A stretch of 7,762 nt of DNA from positions 1 through 7,762 of the forward strand of contig JBEGQX010000133.1 of the NCBI GenBank assembly GCA_041180805.1, written 5' to 3'. Position 1 is the stretch's first letter. Each line of letters begins with the position of its first letter. Positions 5,988-7,762 of this stretch are shown here, one piece after another. The stretch is from JBEGQX01 sp041180805. Lineage in GTDB: Bacteria > Planctomycetota > Planctomycetia > Gemmatales > Gemmataceae. A program made the translations under genes and the position numbers. Under the pieces are notes generated by a model that saw only the letters and a list, made by a program, of their open reading frames with translations, searched no databases and was not told the DNA's origin.

Positions 5988-7601
5988 TTACTTCGAAGCC
6001 TCAGTAAAGGGTTGCTTTTCGTGAATCAAGCTTTTCAGGTGTTCCAGTTTGTCTGCATCACATGGTTTTTTGTCGGTTCTCCATTTAAGAATTCTAGGAA
6101 AACGCACAGCCATACCGCATTTATGGCGTTTCGAGATTTGAATGTTTTCAAAAGCAATTTCAAATACAAGTTCAGGCTTTACACTTCTCACGGGCCCAAA
6201 CTTTTCCAAGGTGTTCTGTCGGATGAATTTGTCAACTTTGCCAATTTCGCTGTCAGTTAGGCCAGAATAGGCTTTGGCAAATGGAACCAGATTTTCATTA
6301 TCCCAAACCGCAAAAGTATAATCTGAATACAGGGACGCCCGTCTGCCATGCCCGCTTTGGGCATATATCAGAACCGCATCAACGCTATAGGGTTCCACTT
6401 TCCATTTCCACCAATTGCCTGTGACCCTGCCTGGGGTGTATTTCCCTTCCATGTCTTTCAGCATTAAACCTTCAACACCAAGAGTTCTACTTTGATTTCT
6501 TAATAATTTTAATTCCTCCCAGGAATCATGGCGCAGGCTTTCTGCAACAGAAATGATATGTTGGTTTCCTTGGGGTAGAAGCTCATAGAGCATTTCTTTT
6601 CTTGTTTTCAGGGGTGTGTTTGTCAAGTCTTGGTTTTTGAGTCGCAGTACATCAAAGGCAACATAACACGCTTTGTTTTGATCAAGGAATTTTTCAGATG
6701 GATTTTTACGATTGATCCTCTTTTGAAGGTCTTGAAACCTGAGGATCTTTGTTCCGTCCCATGGAAGAATCTCCCCATCCAGGATGGTGTTTTCAGGTAA
6801 TTTCATTGCGGGTCGAACCAGGTCTGGAAAATTTTCAGTCAATAATTCCTCTCCGCGAGACCAAATATGAAGTTGGTTTTGGTCGCGTACGAATTGAGCC
6901 CTTATGCCATCCCATTTCCATTCCGCTATCCAATTTGAGTGATCACCAAGATTCGAACAGTCTTCCTGTAAAGGATGGGCCAGACAAAACGGCACGGGTT
7001 TGGATGAATCGTCTTGTGTTGATTCTTTCGATGTTAATTGGTGAAAAAATTCTTCCGTTGGTTCCCAGCTACCCATGAGCCTTTGCTGAATAATCTCCAC
7101 GGGAATTTGAAAGGAGTTGGAAATGGCTTTGGAAACCAATTGCCTCGAAACCCCTACTCGAAAGCCGCCTGTGATTACCTTGTTGAACAGGAATCGCTCA
7201 AGACTTGCGGATTGCTTCCAGAAATCGAGGATATGAATTTCAGGGTTCGATTCTGAACCATGCTGCGATAATTTTAAAAGATTCCCAAGGACTTCACTTA
7301 GCCTGTAGTCGATTGAGGTTTCACACTGGGGTAATACCAGTGCAATGGTTTCAGCAAGGTCACCGACGGTTTCGTAGCATTCCTCAAATAACCAATCTGG
7401 AATTCCAGCATATTTTTGAGCAATGAGTGCAAGCATGCGTGGGCCTAATAGTCTTTTAATTTTTTGACCACCCAGAAGGTATAAAGCCCAGGCGCAATCA
7501 TCGGCGCGGGTGGATTTAAAGTATTCTTCCAGGTGCCTGATTTTGGCGGAGATTTTATTGGTGCAATCAAGGTTTTTAAAGAGAGCCGCAAAGTTTTTCA
7601 T
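5988..7601 (-). CDS. ATP-dependent DNA ligase of the ligase-associated repair cluster
   Basis: A 537-aa ATP-dependent DNA ligase that seals nicks with a 3'-OH and 5'-phosphate. It is additional to the NAD-dependent replicative ligase most bacteria carry. Residues 1-200 form an N-terminal DNA-binding domain (DWLFEECYETVGDLAETIAL). The nucleotidyltransferase domain has motif I EWKWDG with the adenylated Lys229, then SRG (248-250), motif III ILDGEI (273-278), motif IV VEGLMLK (376-382) and motif V WWKWK (397-401). An OB-fold domain follows (about 403-510), with RFPRILKWR near the end. All catalytic motifs are intact. The start is well supported: GAGGTGG lies about 7 bases upstream (its complement spans 7609-7615), and the ATG overlaps the exonuclease stop as ATGA, typical of translational coupling. 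In this cluster type the ligase is thought to join ends prepared by the exonuclease, helicase and PdeM. Its closest analogues are the LigC/LigD-like bacterial ligases; no polymerase domain is fused. Confidence 0.95.
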   Translation of the reverse strand: MKNFAALFKNLDCTNKISAKIRHLEEYFKSTRADDCAWALYLLGGQKIKRLLGPRMLALIAQKYAGIPDWLFEECYETVGDLAETIALVLPQCETSIDYRLSEVLGNLLKLSQHGSESNPEIHILDFWKQSASLERFLFNKVITGGFRVGVSRQLVSKAISNSFQIPVEIIQQRLMGSWEPTEEFFHQLTSKESTQDDSSKPVPFCLAHPLQEDCSNLGDHSNWIAEWKWDGIRAQFVRDQNQLHIWSRGEELLTENFPDLVRPAMKLPENTILDGEILPWDGTKILRFQDLQKRINRKNPSEKFLDQNKACYVAFDVLRLKNQDLTNTPLKTRKEMLYELLPQGNQHIISVAESLRHDSWEELKLLRNQSRTLGVEGLMLKDMEGKYTPGRVTGNWWKWKVEPYSVDAVLIYAQSGHGRRASLYSDYTFAVWDNENLVPFAKAYSGLTDSEIGKVDKFIRQNTLEKFGPVRSVKPELVFEIAFENIQISKRHKCGMAVRFPRILKWRTDKKPCDADKLEHLKSLIHEKQPFTEASK

Positions 7602-7762
7602 TGCGAAACCACCTCTGATGATTCCGTCATTTCGTTACTATCCCCAAGGTCCGTCTCGCCTTCGTAATGGGTGGAAAGCACTTCGGCATTGACGCTGTGT
7701 TGCAAAAGGTATCTGGAAAACACCGAGGTGAAGCCATGTGTTAAGAGAACCCTTTCAGCGTT
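7598..7762 (-). CDS. C-terminal end of ligase-associated DNA damage response exonuclease (MBL fold, partial)
   Basis: The reverse strand encodes 54 residues in frame with a TGA that overlaps the ligase ATG as ATGA. The visible part is NAERVLLTHGFTSVFSRYL followed by AEVLSTHYEGE and an acidic tail ending in EVVSQ. The A-x-RV-x-x-THG block, the following RYL and the T-x-YEGE ending match the C-terminus of the metallo-beta-lactamase/beta-CASP exonuclease that precedes the ligase in these clusters. The His of THG corresponds to a conserved late metal-site or substrate-site histidine of beta-CASP nucleases. The protein is normally over 300 aa, so most of it, including the HxHxDH motif, lies beyond the right edge. 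The identification rests on a short piece plus strong gene context. Confidence 0.82.
   Translation of the reverse strand, partial: NAERVLLTHGFTSVFSRYLLQHSVNAEVLSTHYEGETDLGDSNEMTESSEVVSQ

Noticed and set aside
6749..7256. Two overlapping + strand ORFs opposite the ligase
   Set aside because: They are antisense to the ligase's motif-bearing region, with no family features or ribosome-binding sites.

Overview
The window comes from a bacterium with moderately AT-rich DNA (judged by eye). It holds two DNA-repair gene sets that face each other. On the + strand is what looks like a light-linked operon: a MerR-type regulator with a cobalamin-binding-like domain (CarH/LitR architecture), a 48-aa four-cysteine DUF2256 protein, and an iron-sulfur photolyase/cryptochrome of the PhrB/CryB class. 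On the - strand is the 'ligase-associated DNA damage response' cluster: the end of a metallo-beta-lactamase-fold exonuclease, an ATP-dependent DNA ligase, a large Lhr-like DEXH helicase and a PdeM-type metallophosphoesterase. This mix is typical of Gram-negative, often aquatic or light-exposed bacteria such as Proteobacteria, Verrucomicrobiota, Planctomycetota and Bacteroidota. Nothing here fixes the lineage, so no genus is proposed.

Layout. Bases 1-233 keep one + strand frame open from the window edge, possibly the 3' end of an unrecognised gene. From 266 to 2873 lie regulator, DUF2256 and photolyase, with a 3-base gap and then a 14-base overlap, so they are probably co-transcribed. The photolyase stop and the phosphoesterase stop are 6 bases apart, tail to tail. 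From 2880 to the right edge the - strand carries, in transcription order, exonuclease (partial), ligase, helicase and phosphoesterase. Their junctions are an ATGA stop/start overlap, a 5-base gap and an 11-base overlap, which is a tightly coupled operon.

Function. The ligase-associated set is a known conserved combination of nuclease, helicase, phosphoesterase and ligase, thought to process and reseal damaged DNA ends. The photolyase reverses UV photoproducts using light. The regulator would be expected to tie its operon to light through adenosylcobalamin, but the residues aligning with both histidine ligands of cobalt in CarH are replaced (His to Tyr and His to Thr), while the Trp-x9-Glu-His cap motif is kept. 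This is the most unusual point in the window. The repair genes themselves are established families, and I see no clearly unprecedented system, transposon, CRISPR array or RNA gene.
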